Positions 25,775 to 34,942 of a DNA stretch of 64,000 nucleotides are shown one piece after another. The translations under genes and the position numbers were made by a program. This DNA comes from Salinibacterium hongtaonis. GTDB taxonomy: Bacteria; Actinomycetota; Actinomycetes; Actinomycetales; Microbacteriaceae. Numbering within the stretch: the first letter of the stretch is position 1; each line of letters starts with the position of its first letter. The stretch spans positions 2,604,001 to 2,668,000 of the forward strand of contig NZ_CP026951.1 of NCBI RefSeq assembly GCF_003065485.1, given 5' to 3'. The notes under the pieces are model-generated. The model saw only the letters and a program-made list of their open reading frames with translations. It was not told the DNA's origin and did no database searches.

Positions 25775-26806
25775 ATGCCTGCGAATTCGACACCATCCAC
25801 CATGCTCGCCGGTCGGCTCACGATCTCGACCCGTGAGTTTGCCGTTCGCGAAGTGCCCGTCCCCGTGCCGGGACCCGGCGAGGTTCGCGTCGCCGTGGGC
25901 GCCGCGGGAGTGTGCCTCTCTGATGTGCATCTCATCGAGGGCATCCTGGTTCCCCAGTACCTCGAGGGCGACGAGGTCACGCTGGGGCACGAGGTCGCCG
26001 GAACGGTGGAATCGCTCGGCGAGGGCGTCACCGGTGTCGAGGTCGGCACTCGTGTGATCGTGCAGGCGGGCAAGGACTTGCCGAACGGCCGGGTGCTCAC
26101 GATGGGCGTGGACTACGACGGAGGTTGGGCGGAGTATGTGGTCGCGGCAGCATCCGCCGTCGTTGCGATCCCCGACGACATGCCGTTCGAGCAGGCCGCG
26201 ATAATTCCGGATGCTGTCTCCACCCCGTGGGCTGCCATCAGCTGGACGGGAGAGGTCAAGGCTGCCGAGTCCGTGGGCGTGTGGGGCGTCGGCGGGCTCG
26301 GTGCACACGGCGTGCAACTGCTGCGGATGATGGGGGCCAGCCCGATCATCGCCATCGACCCTCTTGAGGAGGCCCGCGAACGGGCACTTCGTTTTGGGGC
26401 AGATCTGGCGCTAGACCCTACGAACCCCGATTTCTCGAAGCACATCCGCGCGGCGACGGGTGGTGCAGGGCTCACTGTCGCGTTCGACTTCGCGGGCGTG
26501 GATGCGGTGCGAAAGCAGGCGATCAACTCGCTAGGGCTCGCGGGACGCCTCGTGATTGTCGGCATGAGCGGCACGCCCATCACGATCGACAACAGCACTA
26601 ACTTTGCCTATCTGCGCAAGCAGATCCGCGGCCACTACGGGTCTGAACCGTCGCACGTCGCGGAGCTTGTCGAGTTGGCGCGCGCTGGCCGAATCGAGTT
26701 CTCCCGGTCGGTGAGCGGCATCATCCCGCTCGCCGAGGCCGCGAGCGCCATCGCCCAGCTCGAGCTCAAAGAGGGCAACCCCATCCGGCTCGTGCTCGTG
26801 CCGTAG
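25775..26806 (+). CDS. Zinc-dependent medium-chain alcohol dehydrogenase-like protein
   Basis: A 343-residue MDR-family dehydrogenase. The catalytic zinc ligands are visible as Cys in AGVCLSDVHL near 47 and His-Glu in LGHEVAG near 71. The four-cysteine structural zinc lobe is missing, replaced by VIVQAGKDLPNGRVLTMG. The Rossmann motif GVWGVGGLGAHGVQL (near residues 167-181) binds NAD(P). Start at 25775; a further in-frame ATG at 25802 is possible. The substrate is unknown. It stands alone between the monooxygenase and acs. Confidence 0.87.
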   Translation: MPANSTPSTMLAGRLTISTREFAVREVPVPVPGPGEVRVAVGAAGVCLSDVHLIEGILVPQYLEGDEVTLGHEVAGTVESLGEGVTGVEVGTRVIVQAGKDLPNGRVLTMGVDYDGGWAEYVVAAASAVVAIPDDMPFEQAAIIPDAVSTPWAAISWTGEVKAAESVGVWGVGGLGAHGVQLLRMMGASPIIAIDPLEEARERALRFGADLALDPTNPDFSKHIRAATGGAGLTVAFDFAGVDAVRKQAINSLGLAGRLVIVGMSGTPITIDNSTNFAYLRKQIRGHYGSEPSHVAELVELARAGRIEFSRSVSGIIPLAEAASAIAQLELKEGNPIRLVLVP

Positions 26807-26888
26807 CGCGGGTCCACCGAGGGCAGCCGCCCGCCCCTCATGTTTCACCCTGTGACGCCCCGATTCGGAGTCGCCCCGGCCCCGGTCA

Positions 26889-26894
26889 TACCGT
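26889..26894 (+). promoter_or_regulatory. -10 box of acs (leaderless)
   Basis: TACCGT, 6 nt before the GTG start at 26901. Confidence 0.5.
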
Positions 26895-26900
26895 GGGACG

Positions 26901-28976
26901 GTGACGAACACCGCAACGCCCTCCGCCGCATCCGCGGCCCCTGCCGAGCCTTCTGAGCCCGACGCCATCGCGAACATCCGCGAGCTGCTCGTGGAGACCC
27001 GCAGCTACCCTGCCCCTGCGGCAATCGCGGCGGATGCGAACGTCACGGCTGAGGCCTGGGCTGAGGCCGCAGCCGACCCCGTCGCCTTCTGGGAGAAGGC
27101 CGCCGACCGGCTCGACTGGCACGAGCGGTGGCACACGGCTCATACGTGGGAGCCCGCCCTGCGCCCCGATGGGTCGCTGCAGCCACCCAAGGCAGAGTGG
27201 TTCGCGGGCGGAAAGCTCAACGTGGCCGTCAACTGCGTCGACCGCCATGTGGATGCTGGCAACGGCGACAAGGTCGCCTACTTTTTTGAGGGCGAGCCTG
27301 GTGACACCCGCACGATCACGTATGCCGACCTGCAGCGCGAGGTCGCGAAGGCCGCCCACGCTCTCACCGAGCTGGGCATCGGCCCCGGTGACCGCGTCGT
27401 TGTCTACCTCCCGGTGATCCCCGAGACCACGATCATCACGCTCGCGATCGCCCGCGTCGGCGCGGTTCATTCGCTCGTGTTCGGCGGGTTTAGCGCCGAG
27501 GCCCTGCGGTTCCGCATCGAAGACACGGGCGCCAAGCTGCTCGTGACCTCCGACGGCCAGTTCCGCCGCGGCAAGGCCGTTGGTGTCAAGGCTCAGTCCG
27601 ATGAGGCCGCCGCAGACCAGCCGACGCTTGAGCACGTGCTCGTCGTGCGCCGGACTGGCGAAGAGAATGTGCCGTGGACGGAGGGCCGCGACGTGTGGTG
27701 GCACGATGTGGTCGACCGCCAGCCCGAGGTTCATGAGGCGGAGTTCTTCGATGCCGAGCATCCGCTCTTCATCATCTACACCTCGGGAACGACGGGCAAA
27801 CCCAAGGGGCTCGTGCACACCGGCGGAGGCTACCTGGCCCAGACGTCGTGGAGCCATTGGGCGATCTTCGACATCAAGGATGACGACGTGTACTGGTGCA
27901 CGGCCGACCTCGCATGGGTAACCGCCCACACCTACGCGATTTACGGCCCGCTCTCGAACGGCGTCACCCAGGTCATGTACGAGGGAACCCCGGACACCCC
28001 GCGCCCCGGCCGCCACTTCGACATCATCAAGAAGTACGGCGTGACGATCTACTACACGGCACCAACGCTCATCCGCACCTATATGACGTGGTTCTCGCAG
28101 GGCATTCCGGCAGAGTTCGACTTCTCGAGCATCCGCCTGCTCGGCTCGGTTGGCGAGGCCATTAACCCCGAGGCGTGGATGTGGTTCCGCGACAATATCG
28201 GCGCCGGCACCGCCCCCATCATCGACACGTGGTGGCAGTCGGAAACGGGCTCGGCGATCATGGCTCCGCTGCCGGGTGTGACAACGCTCAAGCCGGGCTC
28301 CGTGAGCAGGGCGCTGCCCGCGCTCAGCACGCGCGTCGTCGACGAGGCCGGTGACGATGTGGCGCCGGGATCCGGCGGCTACCTCGTCGTCGAGGGCACC
28401 TGGCCATCGATGGCCCGCACCGTGTGGGGCAACCCGCAGCGGTACCTCGACTCTTACTGGGCCCGCTTCGCCGACCGCGGATTCTTCTTCAGTGGCGACG
28501 GCGGCAAGGCCGATGCCGACGGCGACATGTGGGTTCTCGGGCGCGTTGACGACGTGATCAACGTCTCCGGTCACCGTCTCTCGACAATCGAAATCGAATC
28601 GTCGCTGGTCGCGCATCCGCTCGTCGGAGAAGCGGGCGTAACCAGGGGGACGGATGCCACGACAGGCGAGGCCATCGTGGCGTTCGTCGTGCCCAGCCGC
28701 GAGCTCACCGACGCCGACGACATCGCCGCCACCCTGCGCGCCCACATCGCCCACGAGATCGGGCCGATCGCCAAGCCACGGGACATCGTGGTCGTCCCCG
28801 ACCTGCCCAAGACACGATCGGGCAAGATCATGCGCAGGCTTCTGGGCGACATCATCGACGGTCGACCACTGGGCGATGTCACCTCGCTTCAGGATTCGAC
28901 CGTGCCGGGACTCATCGCGCAGATCGTCTCCGAAAGGGCCCCACAACACCGCCCACAAGAACTGAGCGCGCCTTAG
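26901..28976 (+). CDS. acs: Acetate--CoA ligase (acetyl-CoA synthetase)
   Basis: Activates acetate (or propionate) to the acyl-CoA through an acyl-AMP intermediate. It has 691 residues starting with GTG and an Ala/Pro-rich N-terminal extension of about 25 residues. Motifs in order: FGGFSAEALRFRI near 195, the P-loop YTSGTTGKPKG near 291, TWWQSETG near 438, the GYLVV/D-loop hinge near 480 and VSGHRLSTIEIES near 554. The acetylatable lysine is in KTRSGKIMRR near 636. The substrate pocket Trp in WWQ favours acetate. It is followed closely by a GntR-type regulator. Confidence 0.93.
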   Translation: MTNTATPSAASAAPAEPSEPDAIANIRELLVETRSYPAPAAIAADANVTAEAWAEAAADPVAFWEKAADRLDWHERWHTAHTWEPALRPDGSLQPPKAEWFAGGKLNVAVNCVDRHVDAGNGDKVAYFFEGEPGDTRTITYADLQREVAKAAHALTELGIGPGDRVVVYLPVIPETTIITLAIARVGAVHSLVFGGFSAEALRFRIEDTGAKLLVTSDGQFRRGKAVGVKAQSDEAAADQPTLEHVLVVRRTGEENVPWTEGRDVWWHDVVDRQPEVHEAEFFDAEHPLFIIYTSGTTGKPKGLVHTGGGYLAQTSWSHWAIFDIKDDDVYWCTADLAWVTAHTYAIYGPLSNGVTQVMYEGTPDTPRPGRHFDIIKKYGVTIYYTAPTLIRTYMTWFSQGIPAEFDFSSIRLLGSVGEAINPEAWMWFRDNIGAGTAPIIDTWWQSETGSAIMAPLPGVTTLKPGSVSRALPALSTRVVDEAGDDVAPGSGGYLVVEGTWPSMARTVWGNPQRYLDSYWARFADRGFFFSGDGGKADADGDMWVLGRVDDVINVSGHRLSTIEIESSLVAHPLVGEAGVTRGTDATTGEAIVAFVVPSRELTDADDIAATLRAHIAHEIGPIAKPRDIVVVPDLPKTRSGKIMRRLLGDIIDGRPLGDVTSLQDSTVPGLIAQIVSERAPQHRPQELSAP

Positions 28977-28988
28977 CTACTTGGCCCC

Positions 28989-28994
28989 TAAACT
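28989..28994 (+). promoter_or_regulatory. -10 box of the GntR gene (leaderless)
   Basis: TAAACT, 7 nt before the ATG at 29002. Confidence 0.45.
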
Positions 28995-29001
28995 TGGGGG
29001 T

Positions 29002-29646
29002 ATGACCGATGCAGAAGTGACCTCCAGCCCGGTCGTGGCGACCCTTTATGATCACCTTTTGGACGAAATCCATCAGGGGGTGCTGCAGCCGGGCGACCGG
29101 ATCAGCGACGGGGAGCTGGCCAAACGCTTCGGGGTCTCCCGCACCCCCGTTCGCGAGGCCATTCAGCGCTTGCGCGACATTGGAGTGATCGAGGCGTCGG
29201 CCAACCGATTCACCCGCGTGGCCGTAGTGACCCCGCGCCAGACCATGCAGGCCATGAACGTGTGGATCATCCTCTACCGCGCCCTCGTCGAGGAGGTCAC
29301 CCCGCGGGTTACCGATGAGGCCATCGCCCTAATGGAGGCCGATCACGCCGCCTACCTCGACGCCCTCAAGGCGATGGATTTCTCGGCAATCGCCCGCACC
29401 AACTTCGATTTCTATTCGCGTCTGCGCTCACTGAGCACCAACGACATCCTGGTTCGCTCCATCGCCAGCGTCGTGCACATGGTTCGCCTCGGCAGCTTGT
29501 ACCTGCCCAAGGCGCTCGACGTCCATGGCCTAGCTGACTGGCAGCAGGCTCTGATCGATGCCGCCAAGGCCCGCGACGTCTCGGCAGCGGTAGCAGCAGT
29601 CAACGGCCTCTATGCCGTGCCGATTCCGCAGTCAGAAACCGACTGA
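29002..29646 (+). CDS. GntR-family (FadR/FCD-like) transcriptional regulator
   Basis: A 214-residue DNA-binding protein. The N-terminal winged helix is clear (ISDGELAKRFGVSRTPVREAI near 35-55), followed by an all-helical C-terminal ligand domain of FCD type. The ATG at 29002 was preferred over 28981 because of the -10 box spacing and because the earlier start would begin upstream of that box. The effector and targets are unknown. It lies between acs and an alpha/beta hydrolase, all on the same strand with separate promoters. Confidence 0.87.
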   Translation: MTDAEVTSSPVVATLYDHLLDEIHQGVLQPGDRISDGELAKRFGVSRTPVREAIQRLRDIGVIEASANRFTRVAVVTPRQTMQAMNVWIILYRALVEEVTPRVTDEAIALMEADHAAYLDALKAMDFSAIARTNFDFYSRLRSLSTNDILVRSIASVVHMVRLGSLYLPKALDVHGLADWQQALIDAAKARDVSAAVAAVNGLYAVPIPQSETD

Positions 29647-29717
29647 GCCGGTCGCCCTCTCGCACTACCTTGCTCGGCCACCCGCGCGCAACTCTGGCTT
29701 TCGACTGGTCACAGGCA

Positions 29718-29723
29718 TAGCCT
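29718..29723 (+). promoter_or_regulatory. -10 box of the alpha/beta hydrolase gene (leaderless)
   Basis: TAGCCT, 6 nt before the ATG at 29730. Confidence 0.55.
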
Positions 29724-29729
29724 CGAAGC

Positions 29730-30545
29730 ATGGCCAGATTCGATGTCCCCGGCGCTTCGATCTACTACGAGACCGATGGCGACCCAGCATCCCCCGCTCT
29801 GCTGCTTATCCACGCGGGGATTGCCACGTTGCGCATGTGGGATCCGATCGTGCCAACGCTCGCGCGCGACCACTATGTGATTCGCCTCGATTGTCGCGGA
29901 TTCGGCGAATCGACCACCGACGACGTGGAGTTCTCCAACAACGACGACATTTTGGCCCTGCTTGATCATCTGGGCGTCGAGAAGGCCACGATTCTCGGAT
30001 GCTCCCGCGGCGGGCAGATCGCCATCGATTTCGCCGTCGAGCACCCCTCTCGCGTGTCTGGACTCATCGTGGTGGGTGGCGGGCCGAGCGGGTTCCCCGA
30101 TATCGACCTCACCCCAGAAGAGGACGCCATGTTCGACAGGCTCGACCTGGCGTTCGAGCAGGCAGAGTGGGAGAAGCTCAATCGGCTTGAGGTTGAGCTG
30201 TGGGCCCTGGGGGTCTCGCGAGACCCTGCCGAGCTCGACCCCGACTTTGTTCGCACAGCGTATGCGCTGAACGAACCGAATCTGCGACACGTGGGCGCCA
30301 AGGCGAAACCGATCCCCCTTGAGCCGCCGTCGTATGACCGAGTCACCGACATCGCGGTGCCTGCCCTCATCGCCGTGGGAGATCATGACCTGAGCGAAAC
30401 GTTCGCCGAGTTCGAATACCTGCTCAGCACGATTCCGGAATCCGACGGAGCGCGGTTCGCCCACTCCGCCCACCTGCCAAGCGTGGAGCATCCGGCCGAG
30501 TTCGCGCAGGTCGTGCACCGCTGGCTCTCCCAGCACAACCTGTAG
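29730..30545 (+). CDS. Alpha/beta hydrolase
   Basis: A 271-residue esterase/hydrolase-fold protein. The oxyanion region is LLIHAGIATLRMW near 26-38 (HxG type). The nucleophile serine is in LGCSRGGQ near 91, the acid is probably in AVGDHDLSE near 213 and the catalytic histidine in LPSVEHPAEF near 250. Features resemble the lactone/enol-lactone hydrolase-like group, but no substrate can be given. Starts directly after a leaderless-type -10 box. Confidence 0.86.
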   Translation: MARFDVPGASIYYETDGDPASPALLLIHAGIATLRMWDPIVPTLARDHYVIRLDCRGFGESTTDDVEFSNNDDILALLDHLGVEKATILGCSRGGQIAIDFAVEHPSRVSGLIVVGGGPSGFPDIDLTPEEDAMFDRLDLAFEQAEWEKLNRLEVELWALGVSRDPAELDPDFVRTAYALNEPNLRHVGAKAKPIPLEPPSYDRVTDIAVPALIAVGDHDLSETFAEFEYLLSTIPESDGARFAHSAHLPSVEHPAEFAQVVHRWLSQHNL

Positions 30546-30612
30546 CCAGCACAGGGCGACTCATCCGCCCGGGGGACGACCGTGGATGGATGCCGACACC
30601 GCGGGCGCTGGC

Positions 30613-30618
30613 TAACCT
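30613..30618 (+). promoter_or_regulatory. -10 box of the two-component operon (leaderless)
   Basis: TAACCT, 6 nt before the GTG at 30625. Confidence 0.55.
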
Positions 30619-30624
30619 GGAGCA

Positions 30625-31962
30625 GTGACTGACGAGTGGAAGCGGCCGCGCCCGGATGCCGCGGGCTATCGACGTGATGCCCTCGGAGCCATTGGGCTAA
30701 CGATCGGGGCCGGGCTGAGTTCGCTGCTCTACTACCGCATCGGCTCGTATGACGACCCGGCACCCGTCTGGCTCACAGCGGTAGTGATCGCCGCGATGAC
30801 GCTGCCCCTCGCGCTCCGCCGCCGATACCCCGAGCTCGTCGCGGTCATCGCGTCCGTCGGTTTTTTCGTTACGCAGCAGTTCGCGGTTCCCGAGTTTCTC
30901 GTCAGCAACATCACGCTCTTCATGGCCATCTACTCGGTGGGCGCATGGAGCACTCGTCGTCGGCGGGCGACCATTGTGCGCTTGGCCATCATCGCGGGCA
31001 TGTTCATCTGGATTACGGTGAACCTCATCATCTCCGTGAGCGACCCCGAGCTGCTGCCCAACGTTTCTCGCAGCGGTGTCTTCTCTCAGTTCGCGTCATT
31101 CGCCCTGCTCAACTTCGCCACCAATCTGCTCTACTTTGGCGGCGCCTACTACTTTGGCGACCGCATGTGGGCGGCAGCTCGTCAGCGGGCGGTGCTCGAA
31201 GAGCGCACGGCGGAACTCGCCGACGAACGCGAACACAGCATGCGCCAGGCCATCGCACTCGATCGGGTTCGCATCGCCCGCGAGCTTCACGACGTGGTCG
31301 CTCATCACGTCTCCGTGATGGGAGTGCAGGCCGGTGCCGCCCGCCGAGTGCTCGCGACCGACGCCGCCCAGGCCACCGAGTCGCTCGTGATGATCGAGAG
31401 CAGCGCGCGATCAGCGGTCGACGAGATGCATCGCCTACTCGCCACCCTGCGCGACCCCCTCAGCGCCGACGAGCCCAACGAGGGTGCCCCGGATGCTGCG
31501 GCGCAAGCGTCATCGACGCGCGGCCTCGAACAGGTGCCGGAACTTGTGGCCCAGAGCACCGCCGCGGGGGTTTCGGCCAAGCTCGTGACCGTCGGACAAC
31601 CGCATCCGGCAACCCCTCTAGTAGGTTTCACCCTCTACCGCGTATGCCAAGAAGCCCTCACGAACGTGCGAAAGCACGCGGGAGACAGGGCAACGGCCGA
31701 AGTGCGAATCCGCTACCTGGGCGACAGTATCGAGCTCGAAGTCACCGACACCGGGATCGGCCGCGGGCTCTCCCGGGGCACAACAGGTCACGGGCACATC
31801 GGAATGCGGGAGCGGCTCGCCGCAGTGGGCGGGCGCCTCGAGGTCGGACCACGACCTCGCGGCGGCTACCTCGTCCGCGCGATCGTTCCGCTCACACCGG
31901 CGGGCGGCTCCTGGCCCGACGATGCCGATTCCGACGCCAGCCTGACGGAGGCCACGCCATGA
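30625..31962 (+). CDS. Sensor histidine kinase, NarL/DesK type (HisKA_3)
   Basis: A 445-residue membrane kinase. The N-terminal half has about five hydrophobic segments without a large extracellular sensor, suggesting intramembrane sensing. The dimerisation helix carries IARELHDVVAHHVSVMG, with the phosphorylated histidine in the RELHD motif near 219. The C-terminal HATPase domain has VCQEALTNVRKHAG (near 337-350) and TGIGRG / GHGHIGMRERL near 378-397. The stop overlaps the response regulator start by 4 nt (ATGA). Confidence 0.92.
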   Translation: MTDEWKRPRPDAAGYRRDALGAIGLTIGAGLSSLLYYRIGSYDDPAPVWLTAVVIAAMTLPLALRRRYPELVAVIASVGFFVTQQFAVPEFLVSNITLFMAIYSVGAWSTRRRRATIVRLAIIAGMFIWITVNLIISVSDPELLPNVSRSGVFSQFASFALLNFATNLLYFGGAYYFGDRMWAAARQRAVLEERTAELADEREHSMRQAIALDRVRIARELHDVVAHHVSVMGVQAGAARRVLATDAAQATESLVMIESSARSAVDEMHRLLATLRDPLSADEPNEGAPDAAAQASSTRGLEQVPELVAQSTAAGVSAKLVTVGQPHPATPLVGFTLYRVCQEALTNVRKHAGDRATAEVRIRYLGDSIELEVTDTGIGRGLSRGTTGHGHIGMRERLAAVGGRLEVGPRPRGGYLVRAIVPLTPAGGSWPDDADSDASLTEATP

Positions 31963-32657
31963 CCACCGATCGTCTCACGACTCGAGTGCTGCTGGTCGAT
32001 GATCAGGACCTCGTGCGCGCCGGCTTTCGCATCATCCTCAATAGCGAGCCGGGAATCGAGGTCATTGGCGAGGCGACCAATGGCGCCGACGCCGTGCGTC
32101 TCGCTGGCGAGCTGCAGCCCGACGTGATCTGCATGGATGTGCAGATGCCGGGAGTCGACGGGCTCGAAGCTACTCGGCAGATCGTGGCAACCCCGTCGAT
32201 CGGCGCGGGGGTGCTCATCCTCACGACGTTCGACCGCGACGACTACCTATTCGAGGCTCTGCAGGCCGGGGCGAGCGGGTTTCTCCTCAAAAACGCTAGC
32301 GCCGAAGAACTCATCGACGCCGTGCAGGTGATCGCTCGCGGCGATGCGCTGCTCTCTCCCACCGTCACCCGCAGAGTTATCGCCGCCGTAGCGGATTCCC
32401 ACGGGGCGTCGTCAAGCGCCTCAGGTGACCGCGTCTCGACCGCTGCCGCCACGGCCGAACTCACGGAACGCGAAAGCGAAGTTCTCGGCCTTCTCGCTGC
32501 CGGGCTCTCCAACGCCGAAATCGCCGAGCGGCTGTTCGTCGGAGAGGCGACGGTCAAAACGCATGTATCCAAAGTTTTCATGAAGCTCGGCTTGCGAGAC
32601 CGCATCCAGGCGGTCATCTTTGCCTACGAGCACGGCATCGCCGTTCCGGGCAGCTAG
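31959..32657 (+). CDS. LuxR/NarL-family response regulator
   Basis: A 232-residue partner of the preceding kinase. The receiver domain has phosphoacceptor Asp60 in VICMDVQMPG and the acidic pair at VDDQD near 13-17. The C-terminal GerE helix-turn-helix is LTERESEVLGLLAAGLSNAEI (near residues 165-185) through TVKTHVSKVF. A linker of about 30 Ser/Ala-rich residues joins the two. The long frame upstream of 31959 is a shadow of the kinase gene. The adjacent ABC exporter may be its target. Confidence 0.93.
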   Translation: MTTDRLTTRVLLVDDQDLVRAGFRIILNSEPGIEVIGEATNGADAVRLAGELQPDVICMDVQMPGVDGLEATRQIVATPSIGAGVLILTTFDRDDYLFEALQAGASGFLLKNASAEELIDAVQVIARGDALLSPTVTRRVIAAVADSHGASSSASGDRVSTAAATAELTERESEVLGLLAAGLSNAEIAERLFVGEATVKTHVSKVFMKLGLRDRIQAVIFAYEHGIAVPGS

Positions 32658-32743
32658 CCCCGCGCCCTGCCCCCGCTGCTCCTCCTCATGGGGGATGCCC
32701 AAGACCACCCGCTCGGCGGATTCGACGAGAACGCCCGGCGCAA

Positions 32744-32749
32744 TAGCGT
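32744..32749 (+). promoter_or_regulatory. -10 box of the ABC exporter operon (leaderless)
   Basis: TAGCGT, 6 nt before the ATG at 32756. Confidence 0.55.
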
Positions 32750-32755
32750 GGCAGC

Positions 32756-33640
32756 ATGCTTGAACTCAACTCCATCTCCCGCTCCTTCGGCGACCGCCAG
32801 GTGCTGCGCGATGTCGCCTTCACGGTTAACCGCGGGCGCATGACCGGCTTCGTCGGCGGCAACGGCGCCGGCAAGACAACCACCATGCGCGTCATGATGG
32901 GGGTGCTCACTCCCGACTCGGGCACTGTGACCCTCGATGGCGTTCCCCTGACCCGCGAGGCACGCACCCGCTTCGGCTACATGCCGGAGGAGAGGGGCCT
33001 CTATCCCAAGATGAAAGTCGCTGAGCAGATCATCTACCTCGCCCGGCTGCATGGGCTGTCGGCTGACCACGCCCGCGAGAATGCGATCGCCCTGCTCGAG
33101 CGCCTCGGGCTCGGCGAGCGCACGGGCGACACCGTCGAAAGCCTCTCCCTTGGTAACCAGCAGCGAGCACAGATCGCCGCCGCGCTGGTACACGAACCCG
33201 ATGTTCTGATTCTGGATGAGCCGTTCTCGGGGCTCGACCCCCTCGCCGTCGAGGTCGTACTCGGAGTTCTCAAGGACTACGCCGACCGCGGGGCCCCCGT
33301 GCTTTTCTCCTCCCACCAGCTCGACATCGTCGAACGCCTCTGCGACGACCTCGTCGTGATCGCCGACGGCACGATCAAGGCCAGCGGATCACGCGAAGGT
33401 TTGCGAGCGGAGCACTCCGGCAGCCGCTACGAGCTTCAGCTCGGTGAAGATGCAGGATGGCTTCGCGACGAGCCGGGCGTGAGCATCGTCGACTTCGACG
33501 GCGGATACGCCCTGTTCGATACCGACACAGCAGAAACCGCCCAGCGCATCCTTCGCACCGCTGTCGCAACCGGCACTGTGCTCAGCTTCGCGCCGCAGCA
33601 TCCCTCGCTTTCGCAGATCTTTAAGGAGGTCATCCGATGA
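32756..33640 (+). CDS. ABC exporter ATP-binding protein, NatA-like
   Basis: A 294-residue ATPase: Walker A GGNGAGKTT at 34-42, a signature SLSLGNQQR near 129-137 (LSLGN instead of LSGGQ, as in the NatA/YhaQ group), Walker B VLILDEP near 147-153 and the switch histidine in FSSHQLD. The C-terminal DUF4162-like domain covers about residues 215-294. The stop overlaps the permease start by 4 nt. The substrate could be an ion, peptide or drug; the sensor kinase upstream hints at envelope stress (inference). Confidence 0.92.
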   Translation: MLELNSISRSFGDRQVLRDVAFTVNRGRMTGFVGGNGAGKTTTMRVMMGVLTPDSGTVTLDGVPLTREARTRFGYMPEERGLYPKMKVAEQIIYLARLHGLSADHARENAIALLERLGLGERTGDTVESLSLGNQQRAQIAAALVHEPDVLILDEPFSGLDPLAVEVVLGVLKDYADRGAPVLFSSHQLDIVERLCDDLVVIADGTIKASGSREGLRAEHSGSRYELQLGEDAGWLRDEPGVSIVDFDGGYALFDTDTAETAQRILRTAVATGTVLSFAPQHPSLSQIFKEVIR

Positions 33641-34749
33641 CCGCTCAGCGCACCACACCCTCACTCGGATTCGCCTCGGCCGTGTGGCTCATCGCTAACC
33701 GCGAAATCACCATGCGGCTGCGGAGCAAGTCGTTTCTCATCAGCACGGCGATCTTGCTGCTCATCGTTCTCGCCTCCGTTGTTGGCGGCGGGTTTGTGGC
33801 CAACAACACCGAGTTGACCAAGGTCGCTGCGGTCGGTTCAGCGGTCGAGGCCGCTGAGGCACCGGGCACGCTCGACGTGACCAAGGCCTCATCGGCGGAT
33901 GCCGCAGAGGAGCTGGTCCGCAGCGGCGATGTCGAGGCTGCGATCATTCCCTCCGAGAACTCGCCGACGGGCCTCGAGGTCATCGCGCTCGAAGAGGCAC
34001 CGGGAGTCGTGCTGCAGTCCCTCAGCGTGATCCCCGAAGTAACCGTGCTTGAGCCCGTTGACGACGACCGCAACAGCCTGCTCGTTTACTTCGTTGCCCT
34101 CGGCTTCGGCCTGATCTTCTTCATGTCTGCGCTCACCTTTGGCATGGCGATTGCCCAGAGCGTTGTCGAAGAGAAGCAGACCCGCATCGTGGAGATTCTC
34201 ATGGCCACCGTGCCCGTGCCCGCGTTGCTGGCCGGCAAGGTGATCGGCAACAGCATCCTGGCCTTCGGGCAGATCGTGCTCATCGCGGCAATCGCCGGCA
34301 TTGGGATGTTGGCCTCTGGTCAAGACATTCTGCTGGCCGACATCGGGCCTTCGATTGTGTGGTTCGTGATCTTCTTCGTGTTCGGATTTGTGCTGCTCGC
34401 CTCGATGTTTGCGGCTGCCGCAGCACTTGTTTCGCGGCAAGAAGACATGGCCACGACAACCACCCCGATCACCTATCTCGTGATGATCCCGTACTTCTTG
34501 GTGATCTTCTTCAACGACAACGACCTCGTGCTTGCGATCATGTCGTACGTGCCGTTCTCTGCACCCGTCGGCATGCCGATGCGGGTGTTCCTCGGCACTG
34601 CCGAATGGTGGGAGCCCATCCTCTCGCTCGTGATCCTGCTCGCGACGACGGCCCTCACGATTGCGTTCGGGTCGCGCATCTACTCCAATGCGCTCCTGCG
34701 CATGGGCGCGCGCGTCAAGCTCAAGGATGCCCTGACCGGCGCAAGCTAG
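33637..34749 (+). CDS. ABC-2 exporter permease, NatB-like
   Basis: A 370-residue membrane partner of the preceding ATPase. TM1 (near 31-50) is followed by a roughly 120-residue extracytoplasmic domain, then five or six helices from about residue 148 onward, the NatB/ABC-2 topology. The conserved QSVVEEKQTRIVEILMATVP (near residues 169-188) marks the coupling region. The gene ends just before a repeat-rich convergent gap. Confidence 0.9.
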   Translation: MTAQRTTPSLGFASAVWLIANREITMRLRSKSFLISTAILLLIVLASVVGGGFVANNTELTKVAAVGSAVEAAEAPGTLDVTKASSADAAEELVRSGDVEAAIIPSENSPTGLEVIALEEAPGVVLQSLSVIPEVTVLEPVDDDRNSLLVYFVALGFGLIFFMSALTFGMAIAQSVVEEKQTRIVEILMATVPVPALLAGKVIGNSILAFGQIVLIAAIAGIGMLASGQDILLADIGPSIVWFVIFFVFGFVLLASMFAAAAALVSRQEDMATTTTPITYLVMIPYFLVIFFNDNDLVLAIMSYVPFSAPVGMPMRVFLGTAEWWEPILSLVILLATTALTIAFGSRIYSNALLRMGARVKLKDALTGAS

Positions 34750-34770
34750 CGGGGGCGCGTGTGGTGCCGG

Positions 34771-34810
34771 GGCGCCACACGCCCGGGCGCCACACGCCCG
34801 GGCGCCGCAC
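34771..34810. repeat. 15-bp tandem repeat, 2.7 copies
   Basis: Units GGCGCCACACGCCCG at 34771-34785 and 34786-34800, with a partial third copy to 34810. It lies between the ABC permease stop and the 55-bp palindromic element. Confidence 0.75.
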
Positions 34811-34814
34811 CATC

Positions 34815-34879
34815 CCGCTGAGGGGTCCCGAATGCGTCTTCGACGAAGGTCGGAGCACGCATTCGGGACCCCTCAGCGG
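34815..34879. repeat. 55-bp palindromic element, copy 3 (extended 23-bp arms)
   Basis: Core 34820-34874 with arms GAGGGGTCCCGAATG and CATTCGGGACCCCTC. Pairing continues outward and inward so that 34815-34837 and 34857-34879 are a perfect 23-bp inverted repeat. Relative to copy 2, the inner arm bases changed A to G on the left and T to C on the right, preserving pairing. It is located between convergent genes. Confidence 0.92.
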
Positions 34880-34893
34880 TTTCAGCACCAACG

Positions 34894-34929
34894 CATGAAC
34901 GCCCGCGGCACAAGCCGCGGGCGTTCATG
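34894..34929 (-). terminator. 16-bp perfect hairpin downstream of the surface-protein gene
   Basis: Arms 34894-34909 and 34914-34929 (CATGAACGCCCGCGGC and its complement) around an ACAA loop, 13 bp past the stop of the minus-strand surface protein gene. It has no T-run but is a very stable stem and a likely transcription end. Confidence 0.65.
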
Positions 34930-34942
34930 GTTAGGCGGGATG

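Noticed and set aside
26886-28958. 690-codon open frame antisense to acetyl-CoA synthetase
   Set aside because: It mirrors acs codons at high GC, has no recognisable domain and a composition (His/Arg/Gly-rich) typical of a shadow frame. The acs reading matches a known family end to end.
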